Shown one piece after another: positions 1 to 9,882 of a stretch of 64,000 nucleotides of DNA (position 1 is the first letter of the stretch; every line of letters begins with the position of its first letter). Both the position numbers and the translations under genes were made by a program. Under the pieces are notes generated by a model that was not told the origin of the DNA, made no database searches, and saw only the letters and a program-made list of their open reading frames with translations. This DNA comes from Stentor coeruleus (lineage: Eukaryota > Ciliophora > Heterotrichea > Heterotrichida > Stentoridae), in the NCBI GenBank assembly GCA_001970955.1, contig MPUH01000108.1, forward strand, positions 42,194 through 106,193, written 5' to 3'.

Positions 1-55
1 TAATATGAAAATCTATTGATAGAGACAAAATTAAGAATCAAAGTTCATAAACTAT

Positions 56-634
56 CTACTCCTTAACTATATTAGTTCTTTCACTAACATAAATGCCATC
101 TAAGAATTTTCTGACATCCTTTTTCTTAGCAGCACAGGACTGTTGAATAAGAGCAGCTGATAGTGACACAAGCTCTAAATCGTTGCCCTTTAGTATGAGT
201 TCATCTTTCATGGCATCACTTTTTTCAATAGCAACTCCATCAAGCATTTTAATCTTCCTGACTCGTCTTTCACCAATAAAGTTTCTGATTTCTATTGATC
301 CTTTGTCCCCTGGGATGTTGACATTAATAGGGAAGTGAGCATACACCAGTCTCATGTGATACTCGTATCCCTTAAGAACACCTGTGAACAAATTTTCAAT
401 TGCTGACAGAACACTTTTGACACAAGCAGCCTGCTTTTTATTGGCAAACCAGCTGTCAATTTTTACTAATTTTCCCCCATCGAGTACTTGGATGTCTACA
501 GGTACGTGCTTGAATGTTTTTGAGAGTTTTCCACGAGGGCCAGTAACTGTAACTGTCCTAGCATGTGAAGTAACAGTGACTCCTTCTGGTACTTTAACTT
601 TGTCAGTCTTAAGAATCTGCCTCATTCCTGCCAA
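56..634 (-). CDS. RPL9: 60S ribosomal protein L9 (uL6)
   Basis: Component of the large cytosolic ribosomal subunit, placed near the sarcin-ricin loop and the GTPase-factor site. The 192-residue product matches eukaryotic L9 along its whole length: the GPRGKLSKTF segment near residue 33, the YAHFPINVNI block near residue 98, the KDELILKGNDLELVS block near residue 145, and the C-terminal DVRKFLDGIYVSER. Length is normal for the family (about 190). There are two possible starts: ATG at 634 and, three codons on, ATG at 625; the family alignment begins at the second (MRQIL). No intron is needed. It ends with TAG. The family identification is firm; only the start is uncertain. Confidence 0.97.
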   Translation of the reverse strand: MAGMRQILKTDKVKVPEGVTVTSHARTVTVTGPRGKLSKTFKHVPVDIQVLDGGKLVKIDSWFANKKQAACVKSVLSAIENLFTGVLKGYEYHMRLVYAHFPINVNIPGDKGSIEIRNFIGERRVRKIKMLDGVAIEKSDAMKDELILKGNDLELVSLSAALIQQSCAAKKKDVRKFLDGIYVSERTNIVKE

Positions 635-2012
635 TAAATATGGACCATACTAAAATTCCTATGTTAAAATATTTTTTTATTGTAAAAACTTAGTTTGATC
701 TTAGGTTATGTCTAATGATAAAATCATAGTTATTATTACTAATATTTTTCCATTAGTTTCTTAATGGATTTTTACAGGTGGACACTCTTAGAAAAGTAGA
801 GATTTTACAAGATGTGCTACTTCGATATAAAGGTGGGTTGGAAATATGTAAAAAGTGATATTTATTAGGTTTATGAGAATAATGAAGATTTTATTTCTTG
901 AAACTGACTCAAAGAGCCATGATATTACGAGGATTCATGGAAAGGACACAAAGTAAATATAGGATATAATTGAAAAATTCATTTGAAGCATTTTTAGATG
1001 AGCTGTAGTATTTTGTATAGAGAGGCTATAAGGTAGAAAAATCAAGTAAAAAATAAAAATCTGATAGGCATTATGAGTAAAATGCCAGTCTATCGCAATC
1101 AGTATATTTATTGTAAGTACTATCGATAATTTTATCTCAACTGACAATAAAAATTCACAAAAATAACTAATAAGGTAACAAAGATATAAACATCGATCTT
1201 TTTTTTATTTTACACTGAAATTATTGCATAGTGTAAAGAAAATTAGACCTTTTATATTTTTTGAAACATTAATCTCTGTNAGTAAAATGCCAGTCTATCG
1301 CAATCAGTATATTTATTGCAAGTACTATCGATAATTTTATCTCAACTGACAATAAAAATTCACAAAAATAACTAATAAGGTAACAAAGATATAAACATCG
1401 ATCTTTTTTTTTATTTTACATTGAAATTATTGCATAGTGTAAAGAAAATTAGACCTTTTATATTTTTTGAAACATTAATCTCTGTGATTCTTATAACTAA
1501 CAGTCCAGCTACTTCCTTAAATAATCAATAATACTGTGATCATCACTGAATATTTTGGGAATACGATATTCGCTAATTTTATACCGTGAATATGCTCTAA
1601 GATTATTTGAGAAAACTATCTGTAAAATCTCTTTAAATTTTTTCTGATTCATTTATAAAACAGAAAAAAAGTTTACCCTTAAACAATTTCGAACTCTTTA
1701 CAAGCAGAGAATCTATTAATTTTCCTGCCTCAAAACCAAACCGACAAGTTTTCTAAAATTTACTTAAGCCTTAATGCCTATAATAAAAAATAGTCTTACT
1801 TCTTTTACCTTAATCTTCTTGAATTAAATAAATAGATAATTTTTGTGTACATATAACTTAAAAAAATAATTGTAAAAGACATATTTTATATATAAATATA
1901 AAAGACATGTTTATAATTATATAGAATATCACTTCAAATCAGTTCTAAAAGCATTTCTAAATGTATGATTTGCATATTTTTTGATTTGATTAGACGGATT
2001 ATAATAAAAATA
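635..2012. other. intergenic region with a duplicated segment
   Basis: AT-rich stretch of about 1.4 kb without a convincing gene. Around 764-858 one frame reads about 30 coding-like codons (VDTLRKVEILQDVLL) without a start and ends in TGA; it may be a decayed gene fragment. A single N at 1280 separates two nearly identical stretches. The 70-residue minus-strand reading frame over 935-1147 has no coding character and is not called. Confidence 0.5.
1076..1485. repeat. direct duplication around a single N (assembly gap)
   Basis: 1076-1279 and 1281-1485 are almost identical, differing mainly by one base in a T run and a few substitutions. A single N lies exactly between them. The simplest reading is two contig ends that overlap but were not merged, so the second copy is probably not real. 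Confidence 0.85.
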
Positions 2013-5000
2013 ATGGATATTAAGTGTTCATTTCCTAATTGTCATAGCGAGGCTTTTTGGCAATGCAACTGCCCTGGTAACCCGAAGAACTGTGATCTTC
2101 ATATGCAAAATCATAATATAGTGCATAAATGCTTTATGAAGTATATTAAGACTAATTGCTTAAACTTTAAAACTAAGTACAATCAAAATGCCCTAAGTCA
2201 TGCTGAAAATGAGAGTATCAAACTATCCAAAGAAATGATAAAGGAAGTGAAAAATTGTTTGGAGAGCAGTATCAGCTACCTGAATAATGAAAAAGGAAAA
2301 ATAAAAGACCTAGTTTTTAACAGCTTAGGAAACGAAGTTCAAGAAATATCAAACTGGGCAAGATCACTTAATATTAGTAAACGTGATAAAAAAACAGTTT
2401 ATTTTAAGTACTAGAAAACTGCTTGGTATAAACAATAGCTCTATAAATATTGTTACTGATGCAGAAAAACTCGAAGATAATTATAAGAAAAACCAAATAA
2501 GCTTAGAAGAGGCTAATAAAAAGATTGAAAAAAGGAAAAAAGAACTTTCTGAATGGAAAATCAAGCTTAAAGAACAAAAATTTATATTAAATACTACTGA
2601 AAAAAAATTTCAAGAAAAAAAAATAATATTCCCATCATTGAATTTTATAGGTAGAGTTAAATTAGCTAAATTTTCAAATATGAGCCATCGAGAAAAACAA
2701 GAACTTTTGGCTGATTATGATTTTTATTACTTCAAGAAAGATTTTATAAATGGCAAAAGGCATATCTGTGATATCAAATTGACAAAAAATTGCTTTTATG
2801 TTTTTATCTGTAAAATCTAAAGCAGATTGGAAACCCAAAATACGTATGCTCTACACAGGTATTATATACTCAGCTTGTATACTTTATATTTAGGTAGAAT
2901 TTATTCAGGTATTTTCTATTCAGGCCACTTTCTTTGTGCATTCAGTATTTCCTACAAAGAAGGTATTTTCTATATAGGCATATTTTATTTAGGTAACATT
3001 AAAATAGCATTCACTCATTGGATAAGTAAACTTTAAATAGTTCGTATCATATAAATAGCTCGTATTTATTATTCAGGCAATTTTTATTTAGGTATTTTTA
3101 ATATAGTTAGTAAATACTATTTAGTTTGTATTTTTCATAAAGGTAAATATTATTTAGGTATTTTTTATAAAGCTAGTAAGCATTACAAAGCCAGTATCCA
3201 TAATGTAGTTAGTATTAGCTAAACAGTTCGTATTTTTTAATGCAGGTAAAAAATTATTCAGTTAGTATCATTTATATAGGTATAATTTATAAAGTTCGTA
3301 ATGATCATACAGCTGGTATTGACCAAATAGCTTGTAAAGACTATAAAGATAGTAAATACTATATAGTTGGTATTTTTTATTCAGCTTGTATTTTATATTC
3401 AGTAAGTAACTTCTATTAAGTTTGTATTTTTTATACAGGTACACAATAGTCAGGTATAATTTATAATAGCTCGTAACTTTTATTAAGTTGGTATAATTAT
3501 ATATAGGCATCTTATACTCATGTATCTTAAAATTAGTTAGTAATATTGATCTAGAAGATGTCTCTTATATAAGTAACTTCTAATTAGAGGGACTCGAAAA
3601 ATTTGGATGTATTATATAAACAGATGGTATTCACTATCTAGGTATTAAAAATTTAGGTATCTTCTATAAAGGTCTTATCTTTATAAGTGGTAATTTATAA
3701 AAAGATGGTATCTATTATTTAGCAAGTATTATTTAGACAGTTAGTAATATCTAATCAGGTTAGCTATATTTAGTATATTTGATCATTTATGGTAGTTGCT
3801 AAAAAGCATGTATAACCTAGACAAATTTACTTCGTTTTGGTATTTTTTAAGCAGACTTTAAATTTATTACACCACGTAATGCTCACGCAGCATGCAATAT
3901 CTAAATAGTTTATAGTATTAATTACAAAGTCTATTATTGTTCAAGTATCATTCATGAAGGTATGCATTAATAAGAAAAAATCGAAATTTGGGATGATGAT
4001 TCTGTTAGAAGATATAGTTATTTTTTAAGAGATTATGATTATTATACTTCAAGAAATGATACAAAGTGCTCATCTTGCTTAAGGATCTGTATCCTTTATT
4101 TTAGTGAGTATTTTTATATAGCTGGTATAAAATATTTAGAAAGTAATATTGAAATAGTTTGTAATATTTATAAAGGTATTTTTAATTTTGTGCGTAATAT
4201 TTATTTAGGTATACTTTATTCAGTTTGTATCTTTATATATAGTTTCTATGTTATTTGTTTTATTCATTTTGCCATATAGTATCTTATAATTAGTTGGTAT
4301 ATTTTATTCAGGAATAATCTTTTTATGTAAATTCTAAATAGGCAGTATTTTCATATAGTTGTCTGTAATTTGTAATTTAGCTGAAGAATATTATAGTATT
4401 AAATATTTAGGTGGTATTATCAAAAAAGGAAGTATTATTCATTAAGGTATTTTTTAAATTAGTCAGTATTTTTTATGTAGTTGGTACTTTCTATGCAGGT
4501 GGTATATTTTATAAAGGTAATCTTCATATAGCTAGTAATTTTCTATACAGTTCGTATATTTTAAGCAGCTGGTATACCTTATACAGTTTGTATTTTTAAT
4601 TCAGGTATATTTTATTTAGACAGTAGTTTTAACACAGTTTGTATTTTCTATTAAGTTAGTATTTTCCAATCAGGTATTTTTTATTTAGTTGGTCAAATAT
4701 ATACAGGTAATATTTATATAGGATGTATACTCTAAAAAGACTGTGCTTTTTAATTAGATTGTATCATAGAATTAGCTTGTATCTTTTAAAAAGATCGTGA
4801 GGTTAATATAGGCAGTAATATTTATTCAGTTAGTATTTTTAATTAAGGTAGCCAATATACAGTTCGTATCCTTTAAATAGGTATTTTTTATTTAGGTATC
4901 ATTTATTTAGGCTGTATTTATTATTAAGTTTGTATTTTATATATAGTCAGTATTCTATATACAGTCAGTATTCTTTATTTAGGTATTACATAATAAGGTT

Positions 5001-5369
5001 ATTTATATTTAGAGCGTAGTTTAAATTCAGGCTGTATACTTTACGCAGATCGTACAATCTAGATAGGAGGTTATCCTTTATGCAGGTGTTTTTCATTCAG
5101 GTACAATCTATACTAGATTTGATATATTCATTCCATTCGAAATATTATCTCGGTTTGTCATGCAAATGTATCTTTAACACAGATTGTACTCTCTATAAAG
5201 GTATATATATTATTTAGGTATTTTTTAGAAAGGCATTTTTTATTTAGGTAGTATCCATGTAGTAAGAATTTACAACTTGATTACGAAGAAGATAGAGCTT
5301 GACAGTCGCACTTCAGGAGATGAAAGCTATGATTGGATCACTAAGTATCCAGAGTGCTCAGCAAGATAA
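2013..5369 (+). CDS. zinc-finger, coiled-coil and multi-pass membrane protein with about 115 tiny introns
   Basis: The start at 2013 is chosen because a Cys/His cluster (CSFPNC, CNC, CDLH, HNIVHKC) begins five residues later; it resembles the B-box-like finger of the 9.9 kb gene. A coiled coil follows to about 2600. The frame shifts by one base near 2386-2394, an A7 run; one A fewer restores it, so a sequencing error is likely. A 16-nt intron at 2810-2825 leads to exon 2826-2858, then about 115 intron-like units fill 2859-5262. Removing them leaves one phase-1 reading frame of about 225 codons with no stop, rich in hydrophobic residues with about four membrane spans. Inside it lie longer coding-like exons (3975-4088, 4243-4278, 5117-5167). 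The terminal exon 5263-5369 ends TAA. An alternative is two genes: the first stopping at 2820, the second starting at ATG 2846. I do not recognise a family, and splicing is inferred. Confidence 0.75.
2859..5262 (+). repeat. array of about 115 intron-like units of 14-17 nt
   Basis: Units run GTA-N(6)-A-N(3)-AG; examples are GTATTTTTTATTTAG, GTAACTTCTATTAAG and GTAATGATCATACAG. By eye about 100 are 15 nt, about 11 are 16 nt, two are 14 and two are 17. Nearly all have A six bases from the 3' end (position 10 of 15), as do the six introns found in ordinary genes of this window. A few start GTT, GTG, GTC or GC; one (3810-3824) ends AA. Spacers between units are 0 or 3 nt in most places, occasionally 6-114 nt, and always multiples of three. 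The 3-nt spacers and longer spacers join into one open reading frame in phase 1. Four GC-starting units could instead be exon, since three of them read open either way. Confidence 0.85.
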
Positions 5370-6687
5370 ATTAGTTAGTTTAGGTAATAAAAATCATTTA
5401 TTATAATTGTTTGAAGTTTTATAAATCATAGTTAAGGAATTTTATTTCTTATCTTTTCTATATACTGATTTGATTAAGATTATTAGAATTTTCAATAGAG
5501 TTAAAATTGCAGAATCTCTAAATGGAATTATTCCATTTTCTTCTATATACTGATTTGATTTATTGATATTAAAGTTTCTTGGAAATTCTCCAAATGTAAT
5601 TATCAAAAAATCTTTAGAACCATAGTGATGACTATGTACATAATTTCTTAAAGTTCAGATATTCTTATAAGTTTCATATGTTTATGATGCATCATTGGAT
5701 TTCTATCCTTTTTCATGTTTGTTTCGGTTATATCGCATAAAAAAAATTAAGAGTTTATTGTATAAGTGTAACTTTGATAATTTTCAAACAATACATTTAT
5801 GAAGTTTTCAAATTGCCATAAACTTTCATTTTTGAAGAAATATACTCTAATGACTAATACAATATATGAAGTATAATCAAACCCTTTTTATTATAGTTAT
5901 ATATCTACAAATGAATCCCAACCTAAAAACTGGCACAAAATAACAATATTTAGCATAAAAAGATGTCTTTCAAGGTCATCAGCAATGATATTATAAGCTT
6001 TACTATATTCTTTTATAAAGCACTAAAAAATGATTATAATTATAGGGAATATATAGCTAAAATCATAATCTTATGATGAGAAATGCGATACATGTATATT
6101 GTAAATAGTAACTTTGATTTTAAGCTTTATTTTTTCTAAGATTTCACAATCAGAAAGTATAGAGTACCAGAAATGAGTTTTTAAATTTCGGACTAATGTA
6201 CCAAAGATAGGGTCTAAACATTAATAATTAAGAGGAATCTTAATTTTTTTTTGTCTTCTGGAAAGCTTTTCTTTGTTCATAGATGATAAACTTAGTACAT
6301 CGTCATATTTATCAATAATATATATTTTGCTTTTAAAGTGCTGGAGGAATTTATTATCAAGGTATGCTGATATATCTATTTTAGCTCTTGATTCCCATGT
6401 TACTTTGCTAGAAATGAGGCAAACTTTTTATATATTTCCAAAATGGTCTGGGTTAAAGGCAAATATACTAGGCAGAATTCAAAGAAAAGCATTTAAAATA
6501 ATGGTAAGCAACTTCAGATATTAAATTATTTATAAAAGCATTTAATAGTTTTTGACAATTTGCATTGATTTTGCATAACTAAATCTTATTTCTATAACCC
6601 TCTTATAAAATTATACAATATTTTATTATATTCCATATATAAATTCCTATCTGATTACGATATATATTTTTGGAAGATAATACAAAT
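5370..6687. other. intergenic region with a possible gene fragment
   Basis: About 1.3 kb, AT-rich. A short near-repeat (ctatatactgatttgatt) occurs at about 5458 and 5543. The only coding-like signal is on the minus strand at 6221-6409. The plus-strand reading frame over 6273-6524 is judged to be its shadow. Confidence 0.45.
6221..6409 (-). pseudogene. coding-like fragment, no start found
   Basis: Sixty-two codons without a stop, with ordinary protein composition (for example SKVTWESRAKIDISAYLDN, then a basic tail with RRQKKIKIP) and a TAA end at 6221-6223. Upstream, another frame reads FNPDHFGNI before a stop, but I find no 15-16 nt intron joining the two. It could be the last exon of a small gene or a decayed remnant. 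No family is recognised. Confidence 0.3.
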
Positions 6688-7209
6688 ATGCAAATGAACA
6701 TTTACGACTCAAAACTAAAAAAGAATCCAGTTGCTTACATCAATTACCTTCAAAGCCAAAATCGAGTTAAGAAGCAAGTTGAGCAGCAAGACAAAGAAAA
6801 AATGCTTAATAAAGAAAAAGAAGATGCTTTTAATATATACCTTCAAGGAGCTAATGAAGAACGTATTGATGAACAAAGAAAACGTGAAAATGGTAAAAAG
6901 CTTAGGGAGAAATCAAAAAAAGGATATTCAAGAAAAAAATGGGGCGATGAACCCAGGTCAAAACATAATCAAAGCAGAAGGGAAATTATTCATACTGTTG
7001 TTTATTCTGAACATAAAGATCATCTTAGATCAAGCAGTTTAAAAGACTCTGAAGAAAAAAAAATACAAGATGACATAAAAGACTCTAATCAAAACCTAGA
7101 AAAAAATGAAATAATTGATCTAATTCAAGAATTTGACCCTGACGAACTTTGGAGAGTTCTTTCTTTTATAAACTTGGTTATAAAAAAGAATTTAATATCT
7201 ATAAGTTAA
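6688..7209 (+). CDS. hypothetical charged protein
   Basis: About 173 residues from ATG at 6688 (a second ATG follows at 6694; the upstream TTG at 6670 is an unlikely start). The sequence is strongly charged and mostly helical: a KKNPVAYINYLQSQNRVKKQ segment near the N terminus, a Lys/Glu-rich helix, a motif YLQGANEE, a basic patch KKGYSRKKWGDEP, then an acidic C-terminal helix. There is no membrane segment and no catalytic motif. I cannot name a family; proteins with similar N-terminal composition occur among ciliary/basal-body proteins, but that is only an impression. Ends with TAA. Confidence 0.6.
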   Translation: MQMNIYDSKLKKNPVAYINYLQSQNRVKKQVEQQDKEKMLNKEKEDAFNIYLQGANEERIDEQRKRENGKKLREKSKKGYSRKKWGDEPRSKHNQSRREIIHTVVYSEHKDHLRSSSLKDSEEKKIQDDIKDSNQNLEKNEIIDLIQEFDPDELWRVLSFINLVIKKNLISIS

Positions 7210-7355
7210 CGCTAATTATATTGTATACAAAAGTTCTTGATTTATATTCATTTTCTCTAATTAAAACATATTTTCTCATAAAAATCTTCATTACCCAAAA
7301 AGCATATAAATTTATTCTAACTTAAGATTTAAAGTCAAACATTTTAATCTTATAT

Positions 7356-8339
7356 CTAAATCACTAAAGAATTTGGAAAGCTTTTTTGCAATAACTCTAC
7401 TTGCTCCTGTGGCAAGGGGTTAAAAGATATCACCGCCTTAAAATTCCCAAGGCAATGTGACAAAATAGCTTTCAAATTATCACATTTCGTCAAGCAACAA
7501 AAGCTTATATTAAGATGCCTAAACACTTTATTCTTCAACAAAAAATATTGTTTACTTTCTTCATCCTGTATCAATTCATCAGCAGGAGCCTCAGGCTCCA
7601 AAACTTTACCTCGATTTTTTTGTGCCTTGATTTTTGCTAATTCCTTTTCCTTCTTCCTATACTCCTCCACTTTGTCTTCAGGGAATTCAAGTTTTCCAAA
7701 AACCCCTACAAGACAACTTAGCCCATCATCAGTAATTAAATTCTTCCCTATATTTAAATTGATTAAAAATCTGTTAGCATCCAAAACTTCAGCTAAAGGA
7801 GCTAAATTAGAAACATAATTCCCATATAAATCCATAGTCTTTAAAAACTTATTGCTTTTCAAATTATCGCATATAAGTCTAAAAGCATCATCACCTAAAT
7901 TTGACACTCTTAATGACAATAATTGGACTTTGCTTCCTTCACGAACAAGATCAGCAAATTTGTTATCTGGTAAAGGATTCCAATCAATTTGTAGCCATGG
8001 AACATGTTCGAAATTCAAGCAAGGTACAAGAATATCAATTTGTTCAGGAGTTAATTCACAGTTATTAAATTTAACCATTCTTGTTGGACAACCGGCTAAG
8101 GCAATACAAAGGATTTTTATAGAAAAGTTATCAAAACGATGTGAAATTGCTGAAAAGTAAGGGATTTCAGTTTCTGTATGGCCGGAATCTCGGAAACATG
8201 GATGAAGAGATGAACCAAACTGTTGTGATATCAGCGATAAATCATTGTAAAGTTTTCCAGTAAGTTTTACTTGGGATTCAATTATTTCTGTTGGAGATCG
8301 GTGAGACTGAATGTTATAGTCCCAGATGTTTTTTTCCAT
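7356..8339 (-). CDS. leucine-rich repeat protein, possibly LRRC71-like
   Basis: About 327 residues starting at ATG 8339 (MEKNIWDY); a second ATG three codons upstream (8348) is also possible, but a start further up would overlap the next gene. From about residue 75 there are ribonuclease-inhibitor-type leucine-rich repeats, with blocks such as LLSLRVSNLGDDAF and LKTMDLYGNYVSNL. A charged helical insert rich in Lys/Glu (KVEEYRKKEKELAKIKAQK) interrupts the repeats before a last LRR (FRHLNISFCCLTKC). LRRs plus such an insert recall the axonemal protein LRRC71, but this was not tested. Such proteins act as binding scaffolds. The neighbouring gene upstream on the same strand is also an LRR protein, so the two may be related. 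Confidence 0.7.
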   Translation of the reverse strand: MEKNIWDYNIQSHRSPTEIIESQVKLTGKLYNDLSLISQQFGSSLHPCFRDSGHTETEIPYFSAISHRFDNFSIKILCIALAGCPTRMVKFNNCELTPEQIDILVPCLNFEHVPWLQIDWNPLPDNKFADLVREGSKVQLLSLRVSNLGDDAFRLICDNLKSNKFLKTMDLYGNYVSNLAPLAEVLDANRFLINLNIGKNLITDDGLSCLVGVFGKLEFPEDKVEEYRKKEKELAKIKAQKNRGKVLEPEAPADELIQDEESKQYFLLKNKVFRHLNISFCCLTKCDNLKAILSHCLGNFKAVISFNPLPQEQVELLQKSFPNSLVI

Positions 8340-8385
8340 GATGCTCATATATTTTTTTATAGTAAAAGTTTTTTTAAAATGTATA

Positions 8386-9882
8386 TTACTTAAATCTATT
8401 AACTTGGCTTTTTTGTCCTTCGTTTGATATGAAAAGAGTGCAAAATTTAGGTACAAATTTGAATATTTCTTTTCGAATTTGTTTTGAACTGTTCATATTA
8501 ACGATGAAATTTCTTAAATACTTCATTCTAGGTAAGCATCTGGCATATACATGAAGTAAAGGACTTTCATCATCTATAATATTTGAGCTAATATTGATAC
8601 AAGCAATATAAGGGAAATTAGCAAGTGTATCTAATGTTGCAGCAATACCATCAATAGGAATATTATTTTTGCTTATATCTAAAGTTCTTAATTGGCCGCA
8701 GTTATATAATCCTTTCAATATATGCATTATACCTACTAAACCTATATCATTATCAGAAAGATATAATCTTTTAAGCTCATTCATTTCTGGTAAAACTTTT
8801 GCAAGAACTTCAGCTCCTGATGCGCCAATAAGATTTCCAATTACAGATAATGCTTTTAAATTTCTTGATAAATTTGGGAGTATTATTATAAGACCTGTGC
8901 AAAGTAAATTGCTGTATTCAATAGAAAACAATTTAAGATTATTTGCGTTTTTAAGACCAAGTGAAATGTTTTTAAATGGCCACTGATTGTCGATAGCGCA
9001 TTGATACAAGTTTAAGTGTTTTAGTTTAGGGAAATTTGTAATCCCTGGAAATAACCAGCTTATTTGATTATCATTAAGATAATTTATATAGAGACTATTG
9101 ACATCTACCATGATATTTGAAAGTTTTATTAGGCATTGGGCCATAGCTAACTCTTGGCATTCTTCTGCTGTAATAGTAATTCTGTATGTATGCTTAAAAC
9201 TCCGATAATCTTCAAGCTTTTTGGTAGTATTAGCTAAAAAATCGCATTTTTTAGCCTTTTTCATCAGTTTGCGAAATTCTTGTATTTCTTGTTCCTTTAT
9301 TTCATATTTTTTTATACTTTTAATCCCAGAATCAATGAATTCTTTTGGCTTGCTTTTGAGGTTGTCAAGAAAATAAGGAAGTTCGAAAAAACATTGGAAG
9401 CTGCTGTCAATTCCTTTTTTAAACCATTTCAAATTTATATTGGAAAAGTATGTATTGTGAAGTTCTTCTAAAGATACGACATCAAAATTTATAATAAGGT
9501 TCAATAAATGCTTTTTGGAAGTGTTTAATTCACGGGGCAGGGTCGCTATTTCAACTTCACAATTTTCTATATATTCGATGTAGGATAGTAATAGGGATTG
9601 CTTCTCTAAGAAAACCTTTGATAATTGGCTGATAACCTTCTGAACTTTTCTCTCGTAGCGTAATATTGAATCATTGATCCGTTTCTTTAAAGCTTTTAGT
9701 TCTGAAAGTAGCTTTTCAGTATTTGATGACAATCTGTAAGAATTTCGAATGATAATATTATGGTTTGGGTTATGCAAAATGTGTTCTTCCATGCAGCACG
9801 AGCACATTTTAGTTTCACAACATAAAAATAGCCACTTGTCTTTATTCTCTGAACCTTGGCAATGATTACAATATTTCTTCAT
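8386..9882 (-). CDS. B-box-like zinc finger, coiled coil and LRR protein
   Basis: 498 residues from ATG 9882. The N terminus has a Cys/His cluster (CNHC, CC, CSCC, then H-x3-NPNH) of B-box zinc-finger type. Residues 55-110 form a coiled coil, as in TRIM-like architectures. The C-terminal half carries leucine-rich repeats, with blocks LKHLNLYQCAI, LKRLYLSDNDIGL and LRTLDISKNNIP. There is no RING, so a ligase role is not supported; a scaffold role is more likely. The finger resembles that of the hyper-intron gene at 2 kb, suggesting a lineage-expanded finger module. The 3' end is only 46 bp from the start of the next LRR gene on the same strand. Confidence 0.75.
   Translation of the reverse strand: MKKYCNHCQGSENKDKWLFLCCETKMCSCCMEEHILHNPNHNIIIRNSYRLSSNTEKLLSELKALKKRINDSILRYERKVQKVISQLSKVFLEKQSLLLSYIEYIENCEVEIATLPRELNTSKKHLLNLIINFDVVSLEELHNTYFSNINLKWFKKGIDSSFQCFFELPYFLDNLKSKPKEFIDSGIKSIKKYEIKEQEIQEFRKLMKKAKKCDFLANTTKKLEDYRSFKHTYRITITAEECQELAMAQCLIKLSNIMVDVNSLYINYLNDNQISWLFPGITNFPKLKHLNLYQCAIDNQWPFKNISLGLKNANNLKLFSIEYSNLLCTGLIIILPNLSRNLKALSVIGNLIGASGAEVLAKVLPEMNELKRLYLSDNDIGLVGIMHILKGLYNCGQLRTLDISKNNIPIDGIAATLDTLANFPYIACINISSNIIDDESPLLHVYARCLPRMKYLRNFIVNMNSSKQIRKEIFKFVPKFCTLFISNEGQKSQVNRFK

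Noticed and set aside
3660-3677. GTCTTATCTTTATAAG as another intron unit
   Set aside because: It lacks A at the right place, and treating it (with following TG) as exon keeps the frame (GLIFIS).
2859-5262. The 15/18-bp periodic region as a protein with pentapeptide or hexapeptide repeats (GIFYx on plus, xYxLY on minus)
   Set aside because: Frames of this kind stay open for only 60-80 codons because 14-, 16- and 17-nt units shift them, whereas cutting units as introns gives one open frame over the whole region that joins both flanking exons. Constant A at position 10 is also an intron feature, not a coding one.
2859-5262. A plain non-coding minisatellite
   Set aside because: Units diverge freely except at GTA, A10 and AG, and spacers plus longer inserts make a coherent frame. 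A neutral repeat would not keep that.
2859-5262. A CRISPR array
   Set aside because: Units are 15 nt and variable, spacers 0-3 nt, and the genome is eukaryotic.
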